A stretch of 64,000 nt of DNA from contig NC_080541.1 in assembly GCF_028640845.1 (NCBI RefSeq), positions 158,976,502 through 159,040,501 of the forward strand, read 5' to 3'. This stretch comes from Ahaetulla prasina. Its lineage: Eukaryota > Chordata > Lepidosauria > Squamata > Colubridae. How positions within the stretch are numbered: the stretch's first letter is position 1; every line of letters starts with the position of its first letter. Both the position numbers and the translations under genes were made by a program. The notes below the pieces were generated by a model. The model made no database searches. It saw nothing but the letters and a program-made list of their open reading frames with translations, and was not told the DNA's origin. Shown one piece after another: positions 1-10,622 of the stretch.

Positions 1-1214
1 TCTTGCTTCAAATGCTCTACCATCATCCCAGTGCCGAAGAAGCCCACCATCAAGGAACTGAATGACTACAGATCAGTTGCTTTAACATCTGTAGTCATGA
101 AAACCTTTGAAAGGCTAGTGCTTTCCTACTTGAAAACCATCACGGATCCGCTGTTAGACCCCTTGCAATTTGCATACTGAGCAAATAGATCAACAGATGA
201 TGCTGTTAATATGTCTCTGCACTACATCCTACAACATCTTGAGTCTCCAAAGACTTATGCAAGGGTCCTCTTTAAAGACTTTAGTTCAGCATTCAATACC
301 ATCATTCCAGACACTCTTCTAACTAAGCTAAACCAGCTACAGGTACCTGAACATACTTGTAAGTGGATCACAAGCTTCCTAACAAACAGGAAGCAGCAGG
401 TGAAGCTAAGCAAGATCACATCAGATACCTGTACAATTAGCACAGGGCTCCCTCAAGGCTGTGTGCTCTCCCCACTTCTCTTCTCTCTGTATACCAATGA
501 CTGCATCTCCAATGATCCATCTGTTAAACTACTGAAGTTCGCAGATGATACAACAGTGATTGGTCTCATTCGAGACAATGACGAATCCGCATATAGACGA
601 GAGGTCGAACGACTAGCCTTGTGGTGCGACCGAAACAATCTGGAACTGAACACACTCAAAACCGTAGAAATGGTGGTAGACTTTAGGAGAAACCCTTCCA
701 TACTTCCACCTCTCACAGTACTAGACAAAACAGTATCAACAGTAGAAACCTTTAAATTTCTAGGTTCTATCATATCGCAAGATCTAAAAGGGACAGCTAA
801 CATCAAAATCATCATCAAAAAAGGACAACAAAGAATGTTCTTTCTGCACCAACTCAGTAAGCTCAAACTGCCCAAGGAGCTGCTGATCCAGGTCTACAGA
901 GGAATTATTGAGTCTGTCATTTGCACCTCTATAACTGTCTGGTTTGGTTCTGCACCCCAACATGAAAGACACAGACTTCAGAGGATAATTAGAACTGCAG
1001 AAAAAATAATTGCTACAACCTGCCTTCCATTGAGGACCTGTATACTGCACGAATCAAGAAGAGGGCCGTGAAAATATTTACAGATCCCTCGCATCCTGGA
1101 CATAAACTGTTTCAACTCCTACCCTCAAAACAACGTTATAGAGCACTGCACACCAGAACAACTAGACACAAGAACAGTTTTTTCCCGAAGGCCATCACTC
1201 TGCTAAACAAATAA
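1..1214 (+). pseudogene. CR1/L2-group LINE reverse transcriptase (3' part of ORF2, broken)
   Basis: Non-LTR retrotransposon reverse transcriptase, entering from beyond the window edge. The longest open piece is 211-1071 (286 aa). It shows DFSSAFNT (residues 23-30), LPQGCVLSPLLFSLYTNDC (about 80-98, palm) and the catalytic FADDT box at 110-114, followed by the thumb and C-terminal region. The frame is broken twice: a TGA at 178-180 where the sister copy near 54360 has CGA, and a one-base loss near 1020 relative to the copy at 14740, after which homology continues in another frame to the stop at 1214. Coding stops being inferable upstream of base 1 only because the window starts there. The same family recurs at 14618-15846 and 50613-54656. 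Assignment to the CR1/L2/Rex1 neighbourhood is from motif style; the exact clade is not decidable by eye. Dead copy. Confidence 0.85.
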
Positions 1215-1570
1215 TTTCCTCAACACTGTCAAACTATTTACTAAATCTGCACTACTATTAATCTTCTCATCGTTCCCATCACCAATCTCTTTCTACTTAT
1301 GACTGTATGACTGTAACTTTGTTGCTGGTAATCCTTATGATTTATATTGATATTGATTGTTCCTGATTGCTTATTTGTACCCTATACTTATTATTAAGTA
1401 TTGTATCATTAAGTGTTAAATTGTACCCTATGACCATCATTTGTGTTGTAAATGTTCTACCTTGATGAAGGTATCTTTTCTTTTTTGTACACTGACAGCA
1501 TATGCACCAAGACAAATTCCTTGTGGTCCAATTACACTTGGCCAATAAAAATTCTATTCTATTCTATTCA
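1215..1570 (+). mobile_element. 3'UTR and short ATTCT tail of the CR1/L2-group LINE
   Basis: This AT-rich 3' untranslated segment ends in the block GCACCAAGACAAATTCCTTG, then CCAATAAAAATTCTATTCT, i.e. the element ends directly in the pentamer ATTCT (about three units, 1550-1568). The same block precedes a much longer ATTCT array at 15781-15845, which fixes the 3' terminus of the family. No TSD could be assigned because the 5' end lies outside the window. Confidence 0.85.
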
Positions 1571-2290
1571 AATTATGACGGTAGTTGTTTTCTGAGAATA
1601 GTTCATTGTTGAGAGAGAAAGCACATTACTATAGTAGAACAATCAGTTTGATCACATGCATAACTGCTTTGACCACTTTGTGCCTTACAGGTTTTGTTTG
1701 TATATCTCTCAGCAATTTGTGATATTAGAAGCAGGATAAGCAGGACATGAGCTGAGACAAGCTGGAAACTCACTTATCGTAAATGCACTAATCAATTACC
1801 ATGTCCAGTAACTGGTATTTTTTTAAAATTAGGAAAGACAATTTCTATTCTCATTTCTATTCTGCAAAACTGTCATCACCAGAATAGTAATTCCTTGAAA
1901 TCTCTAAGAAAAAGTGTTTCAGAGAGGACATGTTGCCACCAAAATACCATCTTGCACTCAAATATTATATAAATCTGGATATGTTTTTATTTGCTTATAG
2001 CTGAAGGAGTGAAGATAAATATAATTTATTTCATCATTTCCTTAACTATTAAATATGATAAATCACAACTACGATTTTTTTTAAAATTACAAGATCATGT
2101 AAAATGCCTATAAATTAAAATGATTGGTCCAAGTCTTGTGAAATGACAGATATTTTTTATAAGTGTCTGGTTTGGTTATGGCATCTCAGACCATCTGAAA
2201 TGATCATGCTTTATCATCATAAAGAGGTTTGAAATGATTGGATGAAGCCACCTCAAACATTTTTTAATTCATCTGCAAAATGCATCATTA
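1571..2290. other. Unassigned AT-rich DNA
   Basis: No open frame, splice-like exon or repeat family that I recognise. Composition is AT-rich with short homopolymers. Confidence 0.5.
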
Positions 2291-2493
2291 TTTGTGGCAA
2301 CTACCACCTTTTAATTTATTACCTGTGGAAGATGCCAGGAAATCATAATATCTTGAATGCTTGACTCAATGCCTACTTGTTGCATTATTAAGATTTCATA
2401 TAGCTCTGTCCTCCCTTATTATTCAGCTCTATGAAAGAGGTTCATCTACCTCATCTCCCCTCAAATGCAACCCAAAGGATAATATTCAAGCAA

Positions 2494-2550
2494 TACTCCA
2501 CTAGATGACCTCCAAGGTCCCTTCCAACTCTGTTACTGTTACACAGTTGG
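2494..2550 (+). mobile_element. Possible CR1 3'-end remnant
   Basis: The stretch around ACTAGATGACCTCCAAGGTC followed by CCTTCCAACTCTGTTACTGT resembles the conserved 3' terminus of amniote CR1 elements. It recurs with the duplications near 4590 and 5225. No coding part remains. Confidence 0.5.
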
Positions 2551-2598
2551 CAATTTAATTTCAGAGCTTCCCTTCATAAAATCAGTCCTTCCCTAACT

Positions 2599-2654
2599 CA
2601 TATGTAGGCTATGTCTACAAGCTGGTAACAGCTTGTAGACATATCCTACATATG
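2599..2654. repeat. Near-perfect 26-nt-arm palindrome, 4-nt loop
   Basis: CATATGTAGG-C-TATGTCTACAAGCTG pairs with CAGCTTGTAGACATA-T-CCTACATATG around a GTAA loop, with one mismatch. Copies carried by the tandem duplication lie at 4685-4738 (two bases lost on the right arm) and 5320-5375. It could be a cruciform-prone site or the core of a decayed inverted-repeat transposon. No TIR/TSD signature is evident. Confidence 0.85.
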
Positions 2655-3413
2655 CATTTTTTTGAATGGTACTGACAGTAGGAAATTTACATTTTATAAA
2701 ACATTTGCCTTTTTAGGTACTAGAAGCTTGCCATCAGTGCTATGCCTCCTTTTTTAGCTCCCGAGATCATAAATGTAGGTCACAAAAGTTTAGAACTCCC
2801 ATAGGTGTGAAGTATATTGTTAAAGGACCAAATGACAAATTATACAGCAGGAAACCTCTGAGGGCTTATCAAAGATTTACAGGGAAGGACAATATCATAA
2901 TGTCTGCCATTTTTTCAGGATGTTTTCTACTTTCAGCAATTTGTGGCAAATACGATTTTCATTTAGGCTGCAGCTAAAATATTTACAAAACCTCCACAGG
3001 CATGCTCTTTCCCCCACCTGCAAAATTCACCAAATCACAATTCTGTAATAACCTTTTTTAAAGACTAATCACAATCCACATTTGGTCTACAAAGTATTCA
3101 GTCTATTTTCTCCATTTTCAGACTAACTTTAATCTTTAATGTTACGATATGAGCTAGTTTGGAATGGTTTTTTTTTTTAACTATCAAGGAAGCTGTTTTG
3201 ATATTTTAAATGTTGCGTAAACATCTAGCTTATGTAATGAAAAGCTATATTTTATATACTTCAAAGAAAAGTCATTTCCTAGCGTGTGGCTGGAACAGCC
3301 TTTCAAACTTCATTTTAATAGCCATACAAAAATTATGCTGGTGGGAGATGTCAGCCAACTGCTTAACAATAGAGGCATATTTTCATAAATTTGGCAAGAA
3401 GTAAGTAAAAACA

Positions 3414-4290
3414 CCCCTTCATGGATTACTGCCTTGTCATGGCGAAAGGGCTTGTAGCTCAATGAAGCTATGAGCTATGCTATGGTGTGCAGGGACACCC
3501 AAGACTGACAGGTCATAGCAGAGAGTTCTGACAAAAACTGATCCATTGGAGAAGGAAATGGCAACCCACTCCAGTATCTTTGCCATGAAAACCCCATGGA
3601 CAGTACAAAAAGGAAAAAAGATATGACACTGGAAGATAAGCCCCTCAGGTTGGAAGGTGTCCAATATGCTACTGGGGAAGAGCAGAGGGCTAGTACTAGA
3701 AGAAAGAATGAAGCGACTGGGCCAAAGCTGAAAGGATGCTCAGCTGTGGATATATCTGGTGGTGAAAGGGAAGTCCGATGCTGTAAAGATTTTTTCTCCT
3801 TAGGATCCTATTATGTAAGATCCATGAATCGAGGTAAGCTGGACGGGGTCAAAAAAGAGATGACAAGATTGAACATCAGCATCTTAGGAATCAGTGAGCT
3901 AAAATGGACAGGAATGGGCGAATTTAATTCAGATGACCATCAAGTATACTACTGCGGGCAAGAATCCTTCAGAAGAAATGGAGTAGCCTTCATAATCAAT
4001 AAAAGAGTAGGAAAAGCAATACTGGGATACAATCCCCAAAATGACAGAATGATCTCAGTTCGAATCCAAGGCAAACCATTCAATATCACATTAGTCCAAG
4101 TCTACGCCCCAACCACTGGTGCTGAAGAGGATGAAATTGACAGGTTCTATGAAGCCCTACAGCACCTTATAGAATTAACACCCAAAAATGATGTCTTTAT
4201 CATCATGGGAGATTGGAATGCTAAAGTAGGAAGCCAAAAGATAACCGGAATAACAGGCAAGTTTGGACTTGGAGTACAAAATGAAGCAGG
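3414..4290 (+). pseudogene. BovB (RTE) LINE, 5' part with open endonuclease frame, truncated
   Basis: BovB-type non-LTR retrotransposon. The 5' segment beginning CCCCTTCATGGATTACTGCC and the ORF 3596-4300 (234 aa) match the RTE apurinic-type endonuclease: ISELKWTGMGEF, then NGVAFIINKR, VQVYAPTTGAEEDE and a MGDWNAKVGSQ box that carries the catalytic D/N positions. The frame is open through the region where the sister copy has a stop (CAG here, TAG at 6877-6879). It is cut at 4290 by the duplication junction, so there is no reverse transcriptase. The flank AAGTAAAAACA at 3403-3413 equals the 5' TSD of the long copy, which shows this is a duplicate of the same insertion and not an independent one. 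It differs from the long copy at about ten bases, all transitions. Confidence 0.93.
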
Positions 4291-5021
4291 AAACCTCTGA
4301 GGGCTTATCAAAGATTTACAGGAAGGACAATATCATAATGTCTGCCATTTTTCAGGATGTTTTCTACTTTCAGCAATTTGTGGCAACTACCACCTTTTAA
4401 TTTATTACCTGTGGAAGATGCCAGGAAATCATAATATCTTGAATGCTTGACTCAATGCCTACTTGTTGCATTATTAAGATTTCATATAGCTCTGTCCTCC
4501 CTTATTATTCAGCTCTATGAAAGAGGTTCATCTACCTCATCTCCCCTCAAATGCAACCCAAAGGATAATATTCAAGCAATACTCCACTAGATGACCTCCA
4601 AGGTCCCTTCCAACTCTGTTACTGTTACACAGTTGGCAATTTAATTTCAGAGCTTCCCTTCATAAAATCAGTCCTTCCCTAACTCATATGTAGGCTATGT
4701 CTACAAGCTGGTAACAGCTTGTAGACATATCCTATATGCATGAATGGTACTGACAGTAGGAAATTTACATTTTATAAAACATTTGCCTTTTAGGTACTAG
4801 AAGCTTGCCATCAGTGCTATGCCTCCTTTTTAGCTCGAGATAATAAATGTAGGTCACAAAAGTTTAGAACTCCCATAGGTGTGAAGTATATTGTTAAAGG
4901 ACCAAATGACAAATTATACAGCAGGAAACCTCTGAGGGCTTATCAAAGATTTACAGGAAGGACAATATCATAATGTCTGCCATTTTTCAGGATGTTTTCT
5001 ACTTTCAGCAATTTGTGGCAA
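4285..5021. repeat. Tandem duplication middle copies B and C, homopolymer-shortened
   Basis: Two partial copies of the block-A flank: B (4291-4386, equivalent to 2851-2949) joins C (4377-5021, equivalent to 2291-2949) through the shared 10-mer TTTGTGGCAA. Against A and D this stretch has repeated losses in homopolymer or short tandem runs (ACAGGGAAGG to ACAGGAAGG, CATTTTTTCAGG to CATTTTTCAGG, a T7 run lost after ATGCA, CCCGAG to CGAG). That pattern resembles uncorrected long-read consensus. Confidence 0.85.
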
Positions 5022-7007
5022 CTACCACCTTTTAATTTATTACCTGTGGAAGATGCCAGGAAATCATAATATCTTGAATGCTTGACTCAATGCCTACTTG
5101 TTGCATTATTAAGATTTCATATAGCTCTGTCCTCCCTTATTATTCAGCTCTATGAAAGAGGTTCATCTACCTCATCTCCCCTCAAATGCAACCCAAAGGA
5201 TAATATTCAAGCAATACTCCACTAGATGACCTCCAAGGTCCCTTCCAACTCTGTTACTGTTACACAGTTGGCAATTTAATTTCAGAGCTTCCCTTCATAA
5301 AATCAGTCCTTCCCTAACTCATATGTAGGCTATGTCTACAAGCTGGTAACAGCTTGTAGACATATCCTACATATGCATTTTTTTGAATGGTACTGACAGT
5401 AGGAAATTTACATTTTATAAAACATTTGCCTTTTTAGGTACTAGAAGCTTGCCATCAGTGCTATGCCTCCTTTTTTAGCTCCCGAGATAATAAATGTAGG
5501 TCACAAAAGTTTAGAACTCCCATAGGTGTGAAGTATATTGTTAAAGGACCAAATGACAAATTATACAGCAGGAAACCTCTGAGGGCTTATCAAAGATTTA
5601 CAGGGAAGGACAATATCATAATGTCTGCCATTTTTTCAGGATGTTTTCTACTTTCAGCAATTTGTGGCAAATACAATTTTCATTTAGGCTGCAGCTAAAA
5701 TATTTACAAAACCTCCACAGGCATGCTCTTTCCCCACCATAAAATTCACCAAATCACAATTCTGTAATAACCTTTTTTAAAGACTAATCACAATCCACAT
5801 TTGGTCTACAAAGTATTCAGTCTATTTTCTCCATTTTCAGACTAACTTTAATCTTTAATGTTACGATATGAGCTAGTTTGGAATGGTTTTTTTTTAACTA
5901 TGAAGGAAGCTGTTTTGATATTTTAAATGTTGCGTAAACATCTAGCTTATGTAATGAAAAGCTATATTTTATATACTTCAAAGAAAAGTCATTTCCTAGC
6001 GTGTGGCTGGAACAGCCTTTCAAACTTCATTTTAATAGCCATACAAAAATTATGCTGGTGGGAGATGTCAGCCAACTGCTTAACAATAGAGGCATATTTT
6101 CATAAATTTGGCAAGAAGTAAGTAAAAACACCCCTTCATGGATTACTGCCTTGTCATGGCGAAAGGGCTTGTAGCTCAATGAAGCTATGAGCTATGCTAT
6201 GGTGTGCAGGGACACCCAAGACTGACAGGTCATAGCAGAGAGTTCTGACAAAAACTGATCCACTGGAGAAGGAAATGGCAACCCACTCCAGTATCTTTGC
6301 CATGAAAACCCCATGGACAGTACAAAAAGGAAAAAAGATATGACACTGGAAGATAAGCCCCTCAGGTTGGAAGGTGTCCAATATGCTACTGGGGAAGAGC
6401 AGAGGGCTAGTACTAGAAGAAAGAATGAAGCGACTGGGCCAAAGCTGAAAGGATGCTCAGCTGTGGATATATCTGGTGGTGAAAGGGAAGTCCGATGCTG
6501 TAAAGATTTTTTCTCCTTAGGATCCTATTATGTAAGATCCATGAATCAAGGTAAGCTGGACAGGGTCAAAAAAGAGATGACAAGACTGAACATCAGCATC
6601 TTAGGAATCAGTGAACTAAAATGGACAGGAATGGGCGAATTTAATTCAGATGACTATCAAGTATACTACTGCGGGCAAGAATCCTTCAAAAGAAATGGAG
6701 TAGCCTTCATAATCAATAAAAGAGTAGGAAAAGCAATACTGGGATACAATCCCCAAAATGACAGAATGATCTCAGTTCGAATCCAAGACAAACCATTCAA
6801 TATCACATTAGTCCAAGTCTACACCCCAACCACTGGTGCTGAAGAGGATGAAATTGACAGGTTCTATGAAGCCCTATAGCACCTTATAGAATTAACACCC
6901 AAAAATGATGTCTTTATCATCATGGGAGATTGGAATGCTAAAGTAGGAAGCCAAAAGATAACCGGAATAACAGGCAAGTTTGGACTTGGAGTACAAAATG
7001 AAGCAGG
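5012..7007. repeat. Tandem duplication block D (continues into full BovB)
   Basis: Copy of block A offset by about 2.72 kb. Homopolymer lengths agree with block A and not with the middle copies. Unlike A it continues past the AGCAGG site into the rest of the BovB element. Confidence 0.9.
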
Positions 7008-7038
7008 GCACAGGCTGATAGAATTCTGTCAAGATAAT
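6313..7038 (+). pseudogene. BovB endonuclease domain with premature stop
   Basis: Open from 6313 to a TAG at 6877-6879, where the duplicate copy reads CAG; homology continues in the same frame beyond the stop. Endonuclease motifs: ISELKWTGMGEF, NGVAFIINKR, VQVYTPTTGA, then MGDWNAKVGSQ after the stop. The piece after 6922 stays open through the CR1 junction at 7038/7039, so the BovB residues ending IEFCQDN are followed without a stop by CR1 residues. The single stop is a C-to-T change and would alone inactivate the polyprotein. The coding start is chosen by analogy with the duplicate at 3596; the original N-terminus may lie upstream. Confidence 0.9.
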
Positions 7039-7990
7039 GTAGTGCTGTCCCGGTGTTTGGAAGCCGTACGGGTCTGGATGGGGAGAAACAGGCTCAAGCT
7101 CAATCCCTCCAAGACGGAGTGGCTGTGGATGCCGGCATCCCGGTACAGTCAGCTGAGTCCGCGGCTGACTGTCAGGAGCGAGTCATTGGCCCTGATGGAG
7201 AGGGTGCGCAATTTGGGCGTTCTCCTGGATGCACGGCTGTCTTTTGAAGACCATTTGACGGCCGTCTCCAGGAGAGCTTTCCACCAGGTTCGCCTGGTGC
7301 GCCAGTTGCGCTCCTTTCTAGACCGGGATGCCTTGTGCACAGTCACTCACGCCCTTGTGACGTCTCGTCTGGACTACTCCAATGCTCTCTACATGGGGCT
7401 CCCCTTGAAGGGCATCCGGAGGCTGCAGTTAGTCCAGAATGCAGCTGCGCGGGTGATAGAGGGAGCCCCTCGTGGCTCCCGAGTGACACCTATCCTGCGC
7501 AGGCTGCACTGGCTACCTGTGGCCTTCCGGGTGTGCTTCAAGGTGTTGGTGAACGTCTTTAAAGCGCTCCATGGCATAGGGCCGGGTTACTTACGGGACC
7601 GCCTGCTGCTACCGAATACCTCTCACCGACCCGTGCGCTCTCACAGAGGGACTCCTCAGGTGCGGGCGCGACAGTGTCGTCTGGCGACACCAGGAAGGGC
7701 CTTCTCTGTGGGGCTCCTCTGGAACGAACTCCCCCCAGGACTTCGTCAACTTCCGGACCTCCGAACCTTTCGCCGCGAGCTTAAAACTTACTTATTTATC
7801 TGCGCTGGACTGGGTTAGTTTTTTTAAGTTATGGGTTTTTAATGGGTTTTATCTCCAAATTTTAATTGTGGCCAATTTAATAAGTTTTTTAATTGTATTT
7901 TAATTGTATTTATAGTGTACTGTGTATTTTTACTTGGCTGTGAACCGCCCTGAGTCCTTCGGGAGAAGGGCGGTATACAAATTTAAATAA

Positions 7991-8019
<29 letters not shown>
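7039..8019 (+). mobile_element. CR1 LINE inserted in BovB, 3' end
   Basis: A 5'-truncated CR1-group LINE splits the BovB frame between GATAAT and ACAATGG. It is noticeably more GC- and CpG-rich than its host. The 3'UTR holds a small hairpin, CCGCCCTGAGTCCTTCGGG followed by AGAAGGGCGG (about 7946-7973), then an (AAATA/AAAT)n tail to about 8019. Target duplication is at best the few bases ATAAT, as expected for CR1-type integration. Confidence 0.92.
7040..7818 (+). pseudogene. CR1 reverse transcriptase C-terminal fragment
   Basis: About 258 aa of uninterrupted CR1 ORF2 C-terminal region: RLKLNPSKTEWLW, VRNLGVLLDARLSFEDHL, ALVTSRLDYSNALYMGLP, RRLQLVQNAAARVIEGA, LHWLPV, FKALHGIGPGYLRDRL and a terminal LWNELPPGLRQLPDLRTF segment, stop at 7816-7818. 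The catalytic FADD box lies upstream of the truncation and is absent. The frame is undamaged, which suggests recent insertion. It forms one continuous 298-aa ORF (6922-7818) with the BovB endonuclease piece. The same region recurs, shorter, at 59717-60222 and, much older, at 55740-56640. Confidence 0.92.
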
Positions 8020-8022
<3 letters not shown>

Positions 8023-8820
8023 ACAATGGTCATAGCAAACGCTCTTTTCCAACAACCCAAGAGACGACTCTACACATGGACATCACCAGACGGTCAACAC
8101 AGAAATCAGATTGACTATGTGCTCTGCAGCCAAAGATGGAGAAGCTCTATACAGTCAGTAAAAACAAGACCAGGAGCTGACTGTGGCTCAGATCATGAGC
8201 TTCTCCTTGCAAAATTTAGGCTTAAACTAAAGAAAGTAGAGAAAAGCCCCAGGCCACTAAGGTATGAACTAAATCATATCCCTGATGAATATACAGTAGA
8301 GGTGACAAATAGATTTAAGGAATTAGATCTGATAGACAGAGTGCATGAAGAACTATGGACGGAGGTTCGCAACATTGTACAAGAGGTAGTAATTAAAACC
8401 ATCTCAAAGAAAAAGAAAGGCAAGAAAGCAAAATGGCTGTCTGAGGAAGCTTTGCCAATAGCTGAGGAAAGAAGGGAAGCGAAAGGCAAGGGAGAAAGAG
8501 AAAGATACACCCAGTTGAATGCAGAATTCCAGAGAATAGCTAGAAAAGATAAGAACACATTCTTAAATGAACAGTGCAAAGAAGTAGAAGAAAACAATAG
8601 AATAGGGAGGACCAGAGATGTCTTCAAGAAAATTGGAGATATAAAGGGAACGTTTCATGCAAAGATGGGCATGATAAAGGACCAAAGTGGCAGGGACCTA
8701 ATAGAGGCAGAAGAGATTAAGAAGAGATGGCAAAATTACACAGAAGAACTATATAAGAATGAGCTTAACATCCCTGATAACCACGATGGGGTGGTCACTG
8801 ACCTTAGCCAGACATCCTAG
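8023..8820 (+). pseudogene. BovB linker between endonuclease and reverse transcriptase
   Basis: The BovB frame resumes after the CR1: VIANALFQQPKRRLYTWTSP, then QIDYVLCSQRW and a SDHELLLAKF box (endonuclease C-terminus with the SDH motif), followed by a lysine-rich linker (SKKKKGKKAKW) and the segment before the RT. Stop at 8818-8820. Beyond it, to about 9267, recognisable RT motifs (SIPAELFKILKDD, ARFRRGRGTRDQIANI) occur in shifting frames with additional stops, including TGA in place of a Trp codon after the ASG residues. Inactive. Confidence 0.9.
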
Positions 8821-9267
8821 AATGTGAAGTCAAATGGGCCTTAGGAAATCTGAGCAACAACAAAGCTAGTGGATGAGACAGTATTCCAGCTGAGCTATTC
8901 AAAATCTTAAAAGATGATACAGTAAAAGTGCTACACTAAATTTGTCAGCAAATTTGGAAAACTCAGCAGTGCCACAGAATTGGAAAAGGTCAGTTTACAT
9001 TCCAATTCCAAAGAAAGTCAATGCCAAAGAATGTTCAAACTATTGCACCATTGCACTAATTTCACATGCTAATAAGGTTATGCTTAACATCCTACAAGCT
9101 AGGCTTCAGTAGTATGTGGATCAAGAACTACCAGAAGTACAGGCACGATTTCGAAGAGGCAGAGGAACTAGAGATCAAATTGCCAACATACGCTGGATCA
9201 TGGAAAAAGCTAGTTCCAGAAAAACATCTACTTCTGCTTCATTGACTATGCTAAAGCCTTTGATAAT

Positions 9268-10314
9268 GTGGATCACAACAAATTGTGGCAAGTTCTTAAA
9301 GAGATAGGTGTACCAGACCATCTTATTTGTCTCCTGAGAAACCTGTATGCGGGTCAAGAAGCGACAGTGAGAACTGGACATGGAACCACTGATTGGTTCA
9401 AAATTGGGAAAGGAGTCCGGCAAAGCTGTATACTATCACTCTGCCTATTTAACTTATATGCAGAGCATATCATGAGAAAGGCGGGGCTGGATGAATCAAA
9501 AATTGGAATTAAGATTGCCGGGAGAAATATCAACAACCTCAGATATGCAGATGATACCACTCTAATGGCAGAAAGTGAAGAGGAACTAAAAGGCCTCTTG
9601 ATGCGGGTGAAGGAGGAGAGTCCAAAAGTTGGCTTGAAACTCAACATTAAGAAAACAAAAATCATGGCATCCAGCCCTCTTAATTCCAGGCAGATAAATG
9701 GAGAAGAAATGGAGGTAGTGACAGATTTTATTTTCCTGGGCTCCAAGATCACCGCAGATGGGGACTGCAGCCAAGAAATTAAAAGATGCTTGCTCCTGGG
9801 GAGGAAAGCTATGGCAAATCTAGACAGCGTACTAAAAAGCAGACACATCACCCTGCCAACAAAAATGCGTATAGTCAAGGCTATGGTTTTCCCAGTTGCA
9901 ATGTATGGCTGTGAAAGTTGGACCATAAGGAAGGCTGAACGCCAAAGAATTGAGGCCTTTGAACTCTGGTGCTGGAGAAGACTCCTGTGAGACCCTTGGA
10001 CTGCAAGGCGAACAAACAAGTCAGTCCTAGAGGAGATCAACCCTGACTGCTCTTTAGAAGGCCAGATCCTGAAGATGAAATTAAAATACTTTGGCCACCT
10101 AATGAGAAGGAAGAACTCACTGGAGAAGAGCCTAATGCTGGGAACGATTGAGGGCAAAAGAATAAGGGAACGACAGAGAATGAGGTGGCTATGTAAAGTC
10201 ACTGAAGCAGTAGGCATGAGTTTAAATGGACTCCAGAGGATGGTAGAGGATAGGAAGGCCTGGAGGAACATTGTCCATGGGGTCGTGATGACTTCACAAC
10301 TAACAACAACAACA
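9268..10314 (+). pseudogene. BovB reverse transcriptase palm and C-terminal domain
   Basis: ORF 9268-9990 (240 aa) carries the RT palm: FNLYAEHIM, LRYADDTTLMAESEEEL with the catalytic YADD at residues 93-96, and LNIKKTKIMAS. The box before it reads GVRQSCILSLCLF where RTE enzymes normally have RQGCILSP, so two conserved residues are changed. A TGA at 9988-9990 interrupts WCWRRLL; the C-terminal domain continues in another stretch (MKLKYFGHLMRR, RMRWLCKVTEA) to the tail at 10314. Together with the upstream damage this copy cannot make a full polyprotein. Confidence 0.92.
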
Positions 10315-10376
10315 AAGTAAAAACAAAATGCAAGCTGTTGGGTACACTTTTAAACAGATACACGCATACACAGGCA

Positions 10377-10622
10377 CAATAATAGCAATAGCAATAGTAT
10401 TTAGGCTTGTATACTATACCATAGTGCTTTACAGCACTCTCTTGGAGGTTTAGAATGTAAGCATTATTTGTATATTTCCCCCAGCAATCTGGGCCCTCAT
10501 TTTACTGACCTTGGAAGGATGGAAGGCTGAGTCAACCTTGAGCTCTGTCAAGATAGAACTCCAGGGTATGGGCAGAGTTTGCCTGAAATACTATATTTTA
10601 ACCGCTGCATCACTAGGGCTCC
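10377..10622 (-). mobile_element. tRNA-derived SINE (AATAGC-tailed)
   Basis: On the minus strand a tRNA-like head (GTGATGCAGCGGTTAAAA as box A, degenerate box B) is followed by CAAGGTTGACTCAGCCTTCC and a body ending in AATAGC-type repeats, which appear on the plus strand at 10380-10400. A second, similar SINE lies at 34390-34605. Confidence 0.7.

Larger units (their letters stand above)
2291..4290. repeat. Tandem duplication block A (with truncated BovB)
   Basis: A 2.0-kb block repeated almost exactly at 5012-7007. It begins at TTTGTGGCAA (2291-2300) and ends inside the BovB endonuclease at AGCAGG (4285-4290). The same 10-mer recurs at 2940-2949 and is the junction used by the internal copies further right. 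At 4290 the sequence jumps from BovB back to the flank found at 2851, with AGCAGG shared by both sides. Confidence 0.9.
6131..10314 (+). mobile_element. BovB (RTE) LINE insertion, 5'-truncated, interrupted by CR1
   Basis: A single BovB insertion delimited by an 11-bp TSD, AAGTAAAAACA, at 6120-6130 and 10315-10325. It starts with CCCCTTCATGG and ends in the ACAACAACAACAA tail typical of BovB. Removing the CR1 at 7039-8019 leaves about 3.2 kb, close to full length apart from the 5' end. Order: 5' region, endonuclease, linker, reverse transcriptase, C-terminal domain, short 3' tail. RTE elements encode one polyprotein acting by target-primed reverse transcription. Confidence 0.95.

Noticed and set aside
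9354..10271. 305-aa minus-strand open frame
   Set aside because: Antisense shadow of the BovB reverse transcriptase; no domain in its own translation.
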